The translations under genes and the position numbers were made by a program. A stretch of DNA of 10,822 nucleotides, taken from NCBI GenBank assembly GCA_050260055.1, contig JBLNBO010000010.1, positions 1 through 10,822 on the forward strand, read 5' to 3'. Within the stretch, counting starts at the first letter, position 1, and each line of letters opens with the position of its first letter. This stretch comes from JBLMYQ01 sp050260055 (lineage in GTDB: Bacteria > Bacillota > Clostridia > Acetivibrionales > UBA4821). Shown piece after piece: positions 5,892 to 10,822 of this stretch. A model generated the notes under the pieces. It did no database searches, was not told the origin of the DNA, and saw only the letters and a list, made by a program, of their open reading frames with translations.

Positions 5892-6290
5892 TTGAAAGTG
5901 GGGGAACAATTAAAAAGGAAGAAGGCTGAAAAAGGATATATTCAAGAGTATTTTGAATCTCAAACAGGTTGTGTACCTTCAGCACAAAGTAGATTTGAAA
6001 AGCAAGATTTGAATCTAAAAATATCAACATTGATTATGTATGGAAAGGTTTTAGGAATAAAATACGCCATATTCCCTGACGACCCGTCGCCAGTTAGGAT
6101 TATTGACAATTTTAAAGAAATAGAGATACAAAATACTGGATATGACGAAGAATTAGAGGCGTTTATTAAAGACCACGATTCAGAACCGTTTATAAGATTG
6201 GCAAAATTGATTAAAAAATATGGATATGATTCAGATGCTGCTAAAGCATTTGCAAGTGTAATCGAACACAATAATAAAGCAAAAATATAA
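5892..6290 (+). CDS. CI-like HTH repressor
   Basis: I start this gene at TTG 5892, 9 bases after GGGAG, giving 132 residues. The longer frame from 5829 would place the promoter inside the gene. The N-terminal 60 residues form a diverged XRE-type HTH domain (LKVGEQLKRKKAEKGYIQEY ... SAQSRFEKQDLNLKISTLI). The C-terminal half (residues 75-132) is acidic and helical and shows no Ser-Lys peptidase motif, so it does not look like a LexA-type self-cleaving repressor. Divergence from the Cro-like gene suggests that it represses the early operon. How it would be inactivated is not obvious from the sequence. Confidence 0.7.
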   Translation: MKVGEQLKRKKAEKGYIQEYFESQTGCVPSAQSRFEKQDLNLKISTLIMYGKVLGIKYAIFPDDPSPVRIIDNFKEIEIQNTGYDEELEAFIKDHDSEPFIRLAKLIKKYGYDSDAAKAFASVIEHNNKAKI

Positions 6291-6316
6291 GAGCTGCTAA
6301 ATTGCAGCTCTTTTTT
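6290..6316 (+). terminator. Intrinsic terminator
   Basis: AGAGCTGC and GCAGCTCT form a perfect 8-bp stem around TAAATT, followed by a run of T. It starts at the last base of the CI-like stop codon and also overlaps the stop of the opposing response-regulator gene, so it probably serves the plus strand mainly. Confidence 0.9.
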
Positions 6317-6665
6317 ATGATATTAAACTTAATATTTTATCAAAAGAAAAGGGTTTTATAATAACTGATTTTGCCCCTTCTTCTAATGCTCTTTCTATTT
6401 GTTTAGATGAAATTAATCCTGAAACAACATTAACTGAAATAAATGGGTAAAGTCTTTTAATTTCCTTTAACACTTCCATACCTTTAATTCCCGGTAAGTT
6501 TAAATCTAGTATTACTCTTTTTACGTCCATATTTTGTTTTAAAATTTCTAGGGCTATTTCTCCAGTTGAAGCTTCAAGAATTATTAAATTCGGGTTCTCT
6601 TTTAGTAATGATTCGACAAGCAATTCCCTCGCAATATCGAAATCATCTACTACCAAAATCTTCAT
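6315..6665 (-). CDS. Stand-alone CheY-like response regulator
   Basis: This 116-residue protein is a single receiver domain: MKILVVDDF with acidic residues D7/D8, phospho-acceptor D54 in VILDLNLPG, S82 in the switch position (VVSG) and K104 in IIKPF. No output domain follows, so it should act through protein contacts like CheY or Spo0F. The start at 6665 is chosen because AGGAGGGG lies just upstream; an upstream in-frame ATG at 6683 lies before that site. It is a single-gene unit with its own promoter and an adjacent SOS-type palindrome. A phage-borne receiver controlled by DNA damage is unusual. The partner kinase is unknown; no kinase domain is in the window. Confidence 0.88.
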   Translation of the reverse strand: MKILVVDDFDIARELLVESLLKENPNLIILEASTGEIALEILKQNMDVKRVILDLNLPGIKGMEVLKEIKRLYPFISVNVVSGLISSKQIERALEEGAKSVIIKPFSFDKILSLIS

Positions 6666-6695
6666 GGTACCCCTCCTAACCAATATGTTAGTAAA

Positions 6696-6723
6696 ATTAT
6701 ATCACTTCATGTAATATTTTCAA
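6696..6723 (-). promoter_or_regulatory. Promoter of the response regulator gene
   Basis: On the minus strand, TTGAAA (6723-6718) and a perfect TATAAT (6701-6696) are 16 bp apart, about 30 bp before the ATG. Confidence 0.7.
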
Positions 6724-6736
6724 GAACAAACGTTCG
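6724..6736 (-). promoter_or_regulatory. LexA/SOS-type operator
   Basis: CGAACGTTTGTTC contains the palindrome GAAC-N4-GTTC, the core of the Gram-positive LexA (DinR) box CGAAC-N4-GTTCG. It lies directly against the -35 element of the response-regulator promoter, where LexA would block transcription until DNA damage. Confidence 0.6.
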
Positions 6737-6752
6737 CCTATTTTTTCCTATT

Positions 6753-6759
6753 TTCGACA
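6753..6759 (-). promoter_or_regulatory. Spo0A-box-like heptamer
   Basis: The minus strand reads TGTCGAA followed by AAT, the core of the 0A box bound by Spo0A. A 7-mer match is expected by chance now and then, so this is weak. It lies about 30 bp upstream of the response-regulator -35. Confidence 0.25.
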
Positions 6760-6762
6760 CAA

Positions 6763-7710
6763 TTATTCTTCATATGTATTTTTAGCTATATCCTCTAACT
6801 CTTTAAATCCGTTTATACCTTCTTCTTCTCCGAGTATTTCTCCCCGCACAGTATACTTTCCGAGACTATGTATTAGTTTTCTAGCTTTATAATTCTTTAT
6901 TATAGCTTCAAATAGTTTATAAGGATTGTAACATATACCGTCTTTTTTTATTTTGTTAAGATATGAATTTATAAATTCGGTTATTATATCTGCCCTTTCT
7001 TCTTCTAATCCATAACCTTTTATTATCTTTAAGATATATTTTTCAAAATCATTTCCTGTCGGGTCGCTTAAAGAAAGAAATATATTAAAAGCTTCTTCTT
7101 CTTCTAAAACCTTTTTACATTCCTGTGTAGGTACGACCTCGTTCTTATCTGGGTATGAGTCATTCCTATTTGGGTATGACTTAATGTCGTTCCTATCTAG
7201 GTATGACCCTCTTATATCTGCCAATAATTCATGTGTTTTAATTACATTTTCAATAGTTTTCTTAGCCGTTTTACCAGTTGGAAGTAATTCTTTAAATTGG
7301 TTAATATCTCTTGGCAACTCTCCACTATCTACTTTATTAAAAAAATCTTTTTTAGTTTCAGGGTCATTAATTATATATAAAAATTTTGTTGCATTACTTT
7401 GAGTTCCCTTCCATTGTTTCTCAACATCTATATCTGTTAAACCCCAAATTAAACATTTCAATTCTATTTCTTTTATTTTATCCGTTCCAAGTTTTAATTT
7501 TTTACTTAAAAACTTTTTGCCTGGGAAAGCATATCCAACAAAATCACTTTCCGAATCATTATTAACTAATCTTTTTAAATATCCATAGTAACCTAATCCT
7601 TCTGCTCCACCAATAAGTTCGGAATAAATGTCATATAAATCGTGATATATCTGCGTGTGACCTGTTGACCTAGAACGACCTTTTTTAACTATTGATTGAT
7701 TGTCAGACAC
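6763..7710 (-). CDS. Plasmid-type replication initiator (Rep) with internal iterons
   Basis: This 315-residue protein starts at GTG (SD AGGGGGG). Residues 20-115 look like a winged-helix initiator domain (IYHDLYDIYSELIGGAEGLG; YLKRLVN; GKKFLSKKLKLGTDKIKEIE; GLTDI). A variable linker (about 140-200) holds repeated SYPDRND-like peptides produced by DNA iterons, and residues 205-315 are a helical C-terminal domain. Initiator domain, central origin within the gene, then C-terminal domain is the pattern of RepA_N plasmid initiators and also of some phage initiators. The divergent HTH/coiled-coil gene favours the plasmid reading. Assignment to RepA_N itself is by layout more than by sequence. Confidence 0.65.
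   Translation of the reverse strand: MSDNQSIVKKGRSRSTGHTQIYHDLYDIYSELIGGAEGLGYYGYLKRLVNNDSESDFVGYAFPGKKFLSKKLKLGTDKIKEIELKCLIWGLTDIDVEKQWKGTQSNATKFLYIINDPETKKDFFNKVDSGELPRDINQFKELLPTGKTAKKTIENVIKTHELLADIRGSYLDRNDIKSYPNRNDSYPDKNEVVPTQECKKVLEEEEAFNIFLSLSDPTGNDFEKYILKIIKGYGLEEERADIITEFINSYLNKIKKDGICYNPYKLFEAIIKNYKARKLIHSLGKYTVRGEILGEEEGINGFKELEDIAKNTYEE
7120..7207. repeat. Four 18-bp iterons inside the rep gene (putative plasmid origin)
   Basis: The copies are at 7120-7137 (TTCCTGTGTAGGTACGAC), 7142-7159 (TTCTTATCTGGGTATGAG), 7163-7180 (TTCCTATTTGGGTATGAC) and 7190-7207 (TTCCTATCTAGGTATGAC). Start-to-start distances are 22, 21 and 27 bp; the first two equal two helical turns, as usual for initiator-binding iterons. 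The right-hand copies are the most alike. Confidence 0.65.
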
Positions 7711-7757
7711 TTCTATCCCCCCTAAAATAAATGTTGCAATATAATATTTTTTGTTAT

Positions 7758-7787
7758 ATTATAATCACAATAAGAAATGCTTGTCAA
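7758..7787 (-). promoter_or_regulatory. Promoter of the rep gene
   Basis: On the minus strand, a perfect TTGACA (7787-7782) and a perfect TATAAT (7763-7758) are 18 bp apart. The AT-rich stretch 7736-7765 contains short inverted copies of AATATAA/TTATATT that could be a site for autoregulation. Confidence 0.7.
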
Positions 7788-7796
7788 CAACTAAAA

Positions 7797-7875
7797 TAAA
7801 ATAACAACAAAAACAAACAACAACAAACATTCTAAAGTAACAACGGGAAAAACGAACAACAACGAACGAATAAAA
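7797..7875. repeat. AAC/ACGAAC-rich repeats between rep and the Par-like gene
   Basis: The plus strand here is nearly free of G and T, with repeated ACAACAA and AACGAAC units (AACGAACAACAACGAACGAA at 7851-7870). The same ACAACGAA word recurs inside the downstream gene around 8160-8260. In pSK1-type plasmids the Par protein binds repeats in this same interval, so this could be the partition site and operator. No clear plus-strand promoter is visible, so it must lie in or near these repeats. Confidence 0.45.
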
Positions 7876-7898
7876 CTAAATAAGGTGGAGGGGTTAAA

Positions 7899-8552
7899 AT
7901 GAACGAAAAACTGTACTCTTTAAGGGAAGTATCTGATAAATTAGGAGTAAATACTAATACATTAGGATATAGGAGAAACCAATTTCCAGAGTATTTCCCT
8001 AGAATTGGCGTAGATAAAAGGAAGTATAATGATTTATCAATTAAGGTGTTTGATATTATTAATTACGGGTTTGACAATGATTTACCACACGATATAATAC
8101 GTCAGCAATTAAATCAGATTATGCAACCAATATTTGAAGAAATTGAAACGCCAACGAATGACAACGAACATATAGAACAAACAACAACGAAAGAAACGAA
8201 TGACAACGAAAACGAATTTGAAGAAAATTTTGACCAACTTATTATTGCAACAAAAGCCAACGAACAATTTAACAAGTTTATAAGTACAATTTATAAAATG
8301 TTAGAAGATGAAAAGATAAAAAACGAATATATAGAACAAGAGTTAAAGGATTCAAAAAACACAATAAATAATATGGATGCTGAATTAAAAGAAGTAAAGG
8401 ATCAATTAAATAAACTCGTTAATCATACAATGTATACAGGAATAAGTGGCAAGTTTAGAAAGTGGAAGGAAGAAAGGACAGCAAAAAAGAAAGAGAAACA
8501 ACGATTAAAACTTGCAAAGATACAGGAGAAGTTAGAAAAAGAGATAGGTTAA
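7899..8552 (+). CDS. HTH plus coiled-coil protein, pSK1 Par-like partition candidate
   Basis: This 217-residue protein has an N-terminal MerR-like helix-turn-helix (residues 5-25, LYSLREVSDKLGVNTNTLGY, with RKYNDLSIKVFDI behind it). A low-complexity Thr/Asn/Glu linker follows (84-110), then a coiled coil (about 125-175), then a strongly basic C-terminus (184-217, RKWKEERTAKKKEKQRLKLA). GGAGGGG precedes the ATG. Divergent transcription from the rep gene and this architecture match Par of pSK1, a single-protein plasmid segregation system. It is not a ParA or ParM, as no nucleotide-binding motif is present. A plain transcription regulator is the alternative. Confidence 0.6.
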   Translation: MNEKLYSLREVSDKLGVNTNTLGYRRNQFPEYFPRIGVDKRKYNDLSIKVFDIINYGFDNDLPHDIIRQQLNQIMQPIFEEIETPTNDNEHIEQTTTKETNDNENEFEENFDQLIIATKANEQFNKFISTIYKMLEDEKIKNEYIEQELKDSKNTINNMDAELKEVKDQLNKLVNHTMYTGISGKFRKWKEERTAKKKEKQRLKLAKIQEKLEKEIG

Positions 8553-8595
8553 AAGATAGTAATACAGTAATTGAAAAGTAACGCATAACAATAAT

Positions 8596-8629
8596 AAAGA
8601 AAACCCCCAATAAAGGGGGTATCTTTTTT
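8596..8629. terminator. Bidirectional terminator between the Par-like gene and agrD
   Basis: ACCCCC and GGGGGT form the core stem around AATAAA, with flanking AAAGA/TCTTT extending it. The plus strand continues with TTTTTT and the minus strand with TTTTCTTTATTATT, so it can end both the Par-like gene and the agr-like operon, which converge here. Confidence 0.85.
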
Positions 8630-8634
8630 ATGTA

Positions 8635-8805
8635 CTATTTAAGTAATGATTTAGGGCATTTTGGTTCATGTACTATTCCAGGTGTGCATACTGAAACCCC
8701 ATGTGCTGATGCAAAAGTACTAACAGCAGCTAGAGTAAACATAAACGTACATACTACCATAAATGATAATAATTTGCGTTTTCTAAGAAGCTTTAAAAAT
8801 TTCAT
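8635..8805 (-). CDS. agrD: AgrD-like cyclic autoinducer peptide precursor
   Basis: This 56-residue gene is preceded by AGGAGG at 7 bases and lies 24 bases after agrB. The precursor has the three parts of AgrD. There is a basic, amphipathic/hydrophobic leader (MKFLKLLRKRKLLSFMVVCT ... LAAVSTFASA). The core is HGVSVCTPGIV with Cys40. The acidic/proline C-terminal tail is HEPKCPKSLLK, close to the (Y/H)xPxxPxSL tail of clostridial AgrD proteins. By that alignment AgrB would cut after Val45 and close a thiolactone between Cys40 and Val45 (ring CTPGIV), with an N-terminal tail from the AHGVSV part. A second Cys in the tail (Cys50) is unusual. The exact mature peptide is inferred. Confidence 0.88.
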   Translation of the reverse strand: MKFLKLLRKRKLLSFMVVCTFMFTLAAVSTFASAHGVSVCTPGIVHEPKCPKSLLK

Positions 8806-8829
8806 TTGTAATCCTCCTATTATTTTTAT

Positions 8830-9453
8830 TTATGTGCTGCGCAACACACTTTTTATTTTAATTAAACTTAAACATTCAAAAAGGATAGGTATAGTTATAA
8901 TTCCAGTATACGAACTGTAATATAGTGCTTCAATAACCCATATAAAGAATATAATAAAAGATATTATGCGGTTTCTTTTTCTTTTAATAGGATTAGTAAT
9001 AGGTATGTTTTTTGTATCTCGTGGTGAGTATATATATAGAAGTATAAAACTAAGAATTAATAGGGGAATACAAAAATAAATATTTGTAATTTTGCCTAAA
9101 AAAACAGATACAAACACAATAATAGGGCTTATAATAGTACATTTTAATCTAGTATCAGCATGAGGACCTCCGGCATAGAACCTTAATGTTATAAACGAAG
9201 CTGTTGCAATAGTTGTTTCTTCAAATATACCTAGTAAATATCCAATAAATAGTATTATACTTAATTGCAATATTAATGTTATTATAACTTGAAGAATGTA
9301 ATATATAATATATCTTCTTTGGTGAGAGATATAAAATATAGGCAATTTAAGTTCGAGTATATCTTCTTTAAATTCTTCTGTGCGAGAATTAACATATTTA
9401 TATAAATAATTAGCTATACAATATGATAAATATTTTACATCAAGAAACTTCAT
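8830..9453 (-). CDS. agrB: AgrB-like peptide-processing membrane protease
   Basis: This 207-residue protein is the membrane cysteine peptidase that cleaves the AgrD C-terminal tail and forms the thiolactone. The family signature is clear: RFYAGGPHADTRLKC with catalytic His98 and Cys105, seven residues apart as in S. aureus AgrB (H77/C84), and the later YSPRDTKNIPITNPIKRKRNR, matching the conserved P-DTxNxPI segment. There are about six membrane segments (near 51-75, 80-90, 107-122, 124-142, 161-180, 183-200). AAGGAG lies in the end of the upstream receptor-like gene, four bases before this start, so the two are co-translated. Length is normal for the family. Confidence 0.95.
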   Translation of the reverse strand: MKFLDVKYLSYCIANYLYKYVNSRTEEFKEDILELKLPIFYISHQRRYIIYYILQVIITLILQLSIILFIGYLLGIFEETTIATASFITLRFYAGGPHADTRLKCTIISPIIVFVSVFLGKITNIYFCIPLLILSFILLYIYSPRDTKNIPITNPIKRKRNRIISFIIFFIWVIEALYYSSYTGIITIPILFECLSLIKIKSVLRST

Positions 9454-9457
9454 TCTA

Positions 9458-10183
9458 TTACTCCTTATCTACATAAGCATCCACCATACTCTTATAATCT
9501 TTAAGAATTTCTACTTGTCTATTAAGCCATAAGTATATGCAAACAAATGCGCCACAAGTAACCATATTAAATATAAAATAGAAATTCTTATCTAGTTTAG
9601 TATCTACATATAAAGCTGAATAACTAAAACATGAAATTATTAATACAGTTACAAATAATGGGGCTATATATTTATAATGATCTAATTTTAACGCAAATTT
9701 AGTAGTAGATAATAATTCAAATTCTTCAAAGAATGTAATCGAAAACTTTGTTTTAGCCAAAATTAATGTTGCTATTGCAAGTAATAAAATAACAACATAA
9801 GCAAATACAAATTGTAGGAATAAACTATTTCCTATTGCATCAATTCCTATTCCAAATTGATTAAATAAATATAATACAGCAGGTTGTAACACGTCTACCC
9901 AAAAATAATATATAGCTAAATAAGATAGGGTAGATGTAATAGGGTTTATTTTAAATATAACTATTAATAAAAGTATTGTAATTGCTGTGCTCAAAAAATT
10001 GTGCCAACCTTCCGGAATAGAGTACCTCGACATGGCATCTAAAATTCCTATACCTACTACAAATAGTATTATTTTATTTGTAGACATTTTATGCTTAAAC
10101 CCAAACAAATACGCCCAAAATAATAATACTGCTAAAAATGACGGCATATTAATCGGTATGCCATAAATTAAAAACTCTTTCAT
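9458..10183 (-). CDS. AgrC-like polytopic membrane receptor lacking a kinase domain
   Basis: This 241-residue protein has about seven membrane segments (near 12-28, 38-52, 65-80, 83-110, 121-146, 173-193, 203-222) and ends in a short helical stalk NRQVEILKDYKSMVDAYVDK. This looks like the N-terminal sensor half of an AgrC-type histidine kinase, cut where the phospho-accepting His domain would begin. AgrC proteins are normally about twice this length. The next gene starts four bases after the stop, so no kinase part could follow, even by frameshift. It could be a decoy receptor, a sensor partnered with another protein, or an immunity-like peptide binder. It is the first gene of the operon; AAAGGGGGA precedes the ATG. 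AgrC relation is inferred from topology and context. Confidence 0.7.
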   Translation of the reverse strand: MKEFLIYGIPINMPSFLAVLLFWAYLFGFKHKMSTNKIILFVVGIGILDAMSRYSIPEGWHNFLSTAITILLLIVIFKINPITSTLSYLAIYYFWVDVLQPAVLYLFNQFGIGIDAIGNSLFLQFVFAYVVILLLAIATLILAKTKFSITFFEEFELLSTTKFALKLDHYKYIAPLFVTVLIISCFSYSALYVDTKLDKNFYFIFNMVTCGAFVCIYLWLNRQVEILKDYKSMVDAYVDKE

Positions 10184-10205
10184 AAAAATTCCCCCTTTGG
10201 TTATT

Positions 10206-10233
10206 ATTGTATAATTTTAGTATTATTTGTCAA
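10206..10233 (-). promoter_or_regulatory. Promoter of the agr-like operon
   Basis: On the minus strand, a perfect TTGACA (10233-10228) and TACAAT (10211-10206) are 16 bp apart, 23 bases before the receptor-like ATG. The -35 lies inside the last codons of the upstream RHH-like gene, so the cassette has its own promoter and may also be reached by read-through. Confidence 0.7.
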
Positions 10234-10534
10234 CTTTATTTTTTAACCATTCTGTATAAATCATTTCTTTTGTTAATTCTGGATATTTAGCTTTAATAGT
10301 TGCGCCATTAAATACATACCAGTTTTCAAATTCTGTTGGATATTCTTCCTCAACTTTTTCTGATAGGGTAGGAGGGAGGACGTCATTTTTTTGACTATGT
10401 TTTTTGTTCTCCCTAACTATAAAATTCCTTATTTCTTGTGATGCGTTTTTGTGATTTGCTAAAAATTTTTTCCACTCATTTTTATCGTCATTGTTGCGAA
10501 GTTCTATTTTTATAAACTCTCGATTTTTAGCCAC
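10223..10534 (-). CDS. Ribbon-helix-helix-like regulator
   Basis: This 103-residue protein starts at GTG with AAGGGGGA 8 bases upstream. Residues 5-45 fit a ribbon-helix-helix fold: strand EFIKIELRN, helix DKNEWKKFLANHK, turn, helix NASQEIRNFIVREN. The SxxIRxxI-like spacing is typical of MetJ/Arc and plasmid CopG-type repressors. The C-terminal half (EEYPTEFENWYVFNGATIKA ... MIYTEWLKNK) is not recognised. Its promoter is packed with a 12-bp repeat, so autoregulation by direct binding is likely. It sits just upstream of the agr-like operon and may control it. Confidence 0.6.
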   Translation of the reverse strand: MAKNREFIKIELRNNDDKNEWKKFLANHKNASQEIRNFIVRENKKHSQKNDVLPPTLSEKVEEEYPTEFENWYVFNGATIKAKYPELTKEMIYTEWLKNKVDK

Positions 10535-10548
10535 TTACAATTCCCCCT

Positions 10549-10619
10549 TGTGCCCTACATTATTTTTAAAATGTGCCCTACGCGTGTACCCCACATTTAT
10601 TATAAAATGTGCCCTACAT
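10549..10619. repeat. Four operator-like 12-bp direct repeats
   Basis: The copies are TGTGCCCTACAT at 10549-10560, TGTGCCCTACG(C) at 10572-10583, TGTACCCCACAT at 10585-10596 and TGTGCCCTACAT at 10608-10619. Starts are 23, 13 and 23 bp apart, giving two evenly spaced pairs. One copy fills the spacer between -35 and -10 of the RHH-like promoter and one lies at its start point. This is the expected layout for a tight autorepressor. Confidence 0.7.
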
Positions 10620-10627
10620 ATTGTCAA
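10599..10627 (-). promoter_or_regulatory. Consensus promoter of the RHH-like gene
   Basis: On the minus strand, TTGACA (10627-10622) and TATAAT (10604-10599) are both perfect and 17 bp apart. Such a strong promoter would need the operators that overlap it. Confidence 0.8.
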
Positions 10628-10628
10628 G

Positions 10629-10652
10629 CATTATTTTTAAAATGTACGTACA
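10629..10652. promoter_or_regulatory. 17-bp repeat and TGTACGTACA palindrome between divergent promoters
   Basis: CATTATTTTTAAAATGT is found exactly at 10558-10574 and 10629-10645, and a similar ACATTTATTATAAAATGT lies at 10593-10610. The second exact copy runs into the perfect palindrome TGTACGTACA (10643-10652), nine bases before the -35 of the rightward promoter. This palindrome differs from the 12-bp repeats, so it may bind another protein. Confidence 0.4.
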
Positions 10653-10660
10653 AAATTATA

Positions 10661-10689
10661 TTGACATTGTTAATTTTTAGTGGTAAGAT
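10661..10689 (+). promoter_or_regulatory. Rightward divergent promoter
   Basis: A perfect TTGACA (10661-10666) and TAAGAT (10684-10689) are 17 bp apart, 26 bases before the ATG at 10716. Confidence 0.6.
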
Positions 10690-10715
10690 ATAAGAAAATC
10701 AAAGGGGGAGAGAGT

Positions 10716-10822
10716 ATGAAAGAATTTCCAAAATTCAAGGTAAAAATAAAAGGCGATGCAGGAACATTTAATGTCTTAACAATAGATTATAAGAATTTAA
10801 AGATTTATATAGATAGAACTTG
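10716..10822 (+). CDS. Unknown protein, 3' end outside the window
   Basis: Thirty-five residues are visible (MKEFPKFKVKIKGDAGTFNV ...), looking like the start of a beta-rich domain. AAAGGGGGAG precedes the ATG at normal distance. It is divergent from the RHH-like gene and shares its control region, so both may be regulated together. No function can be given from this fragment. Confidence 0.65.
   Translation, partial: MKEFPKFKVKIKGDAGTFNVLTIDYKNLKIYIDRT

Noticed and set aside
8630..8920. Plus-strand 96-codon open frame
   Set aside because: It is antisense to agrD and the end of agrB, begins inside the terminator region and has no ribosome binding site.
9430..9460. Kinase domain of the AgrC-like gene lost by a simple frameshift
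   Set aside because: agrB starts four bases after the stop with its own ribosome binding site, so there is no room for a kinase-coding remnant.
10549..10652. CRISPR array
   Set aside because: The repeats are 12 bp with 1-11 bp gaps, promoter-associated and few, which fits operators rather than CRISPR.
10643..10652. TGTACGTACA as a LexA box
   Set aside because: It lacks the GAAC-N4-GTTC core; it is listed only as an unassigned palindrome.

Overview
The window is AT-rich DNA with strong AGGAGG/GGGGGA ribosome binding sites, TTGACA/TATAAT promoters and short, tightly packed, often ATGA-overlapping genes. The gene content (phage replication protein, Cro/CI-type switch, orphan cytosine methyltransferase, Agr-type peptide signalling) points to a temperate phage or phage-plasmid of a low-GC Firmicute, most likely Clostridia. 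The species cannot be read from the sequence.

Layout. (1) Positions 1-5584, all on the minus strand, look like the early region of a phage, read right to left from a promoter at 5677-5705. The order is a Cro-like HTH protein, a small unknown protein, a zinc-ribbon microprotein, a Gp3/recombination-directionality-factor-like protein, a cluster of small proteins (one a membrane-anchored LysM protein resembling YneA), a winged-helix protein, a coiled-coil protein, a phage replication protein with a probable origin inside its gene (two 22-bp repeats and a perfect DnaA box), a Cys-rich microprotein, a C5 DNA methyltransferase and two small proteins at the left edge. (2) Positions 5585-6316 hold the divergent switch and a CI-like HTH gene on the plus strand, closed by a strong terminator. 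(3) Positions 6315-6760 hold a stand-alone CheY-like response regulator whose promoter abuts a GAAC-N4-GTTC palindrome (a LexA/SOS-type box). (4) Positions 6763-8630 hold a plasmid-type maintenance module: a Rep-like initiator with four 18-bp iterons inside its gene, divergent from a HTH plus coiled-coil gene laid out like the single-protein Par system of staphylococcal plasmid pSK1. (5) Positions 8635-10233 hold an agr-like quorum-sensing cassette in the order receptor-like membrane protein, AgrB, AgrD. The receptor-like gene ends before any histidine-kinase domain, and the 56-residue AgrD precursor is a small gene that is easily missed. (6) Positions 10223-10822 hold a ribbon-helix-helix-like regulator with four operator-like repeats around a perfect promoter, and a divergent gene cut by the window edge.

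Reading it together: the element seems able to persist as a plasmid (Rep/iterons/Par-like), to replicate lytically from a second origin, to sense DNA damage through an SOS-type site, and to make a cyclic peptide signal. The agr-like cassette with a kinase-less receptor, next to a repeat-controlled RHH-like regulator, is the most unusual part and the best candidate for an undescribed system. Functional links between modules are inference from neighbourhood.
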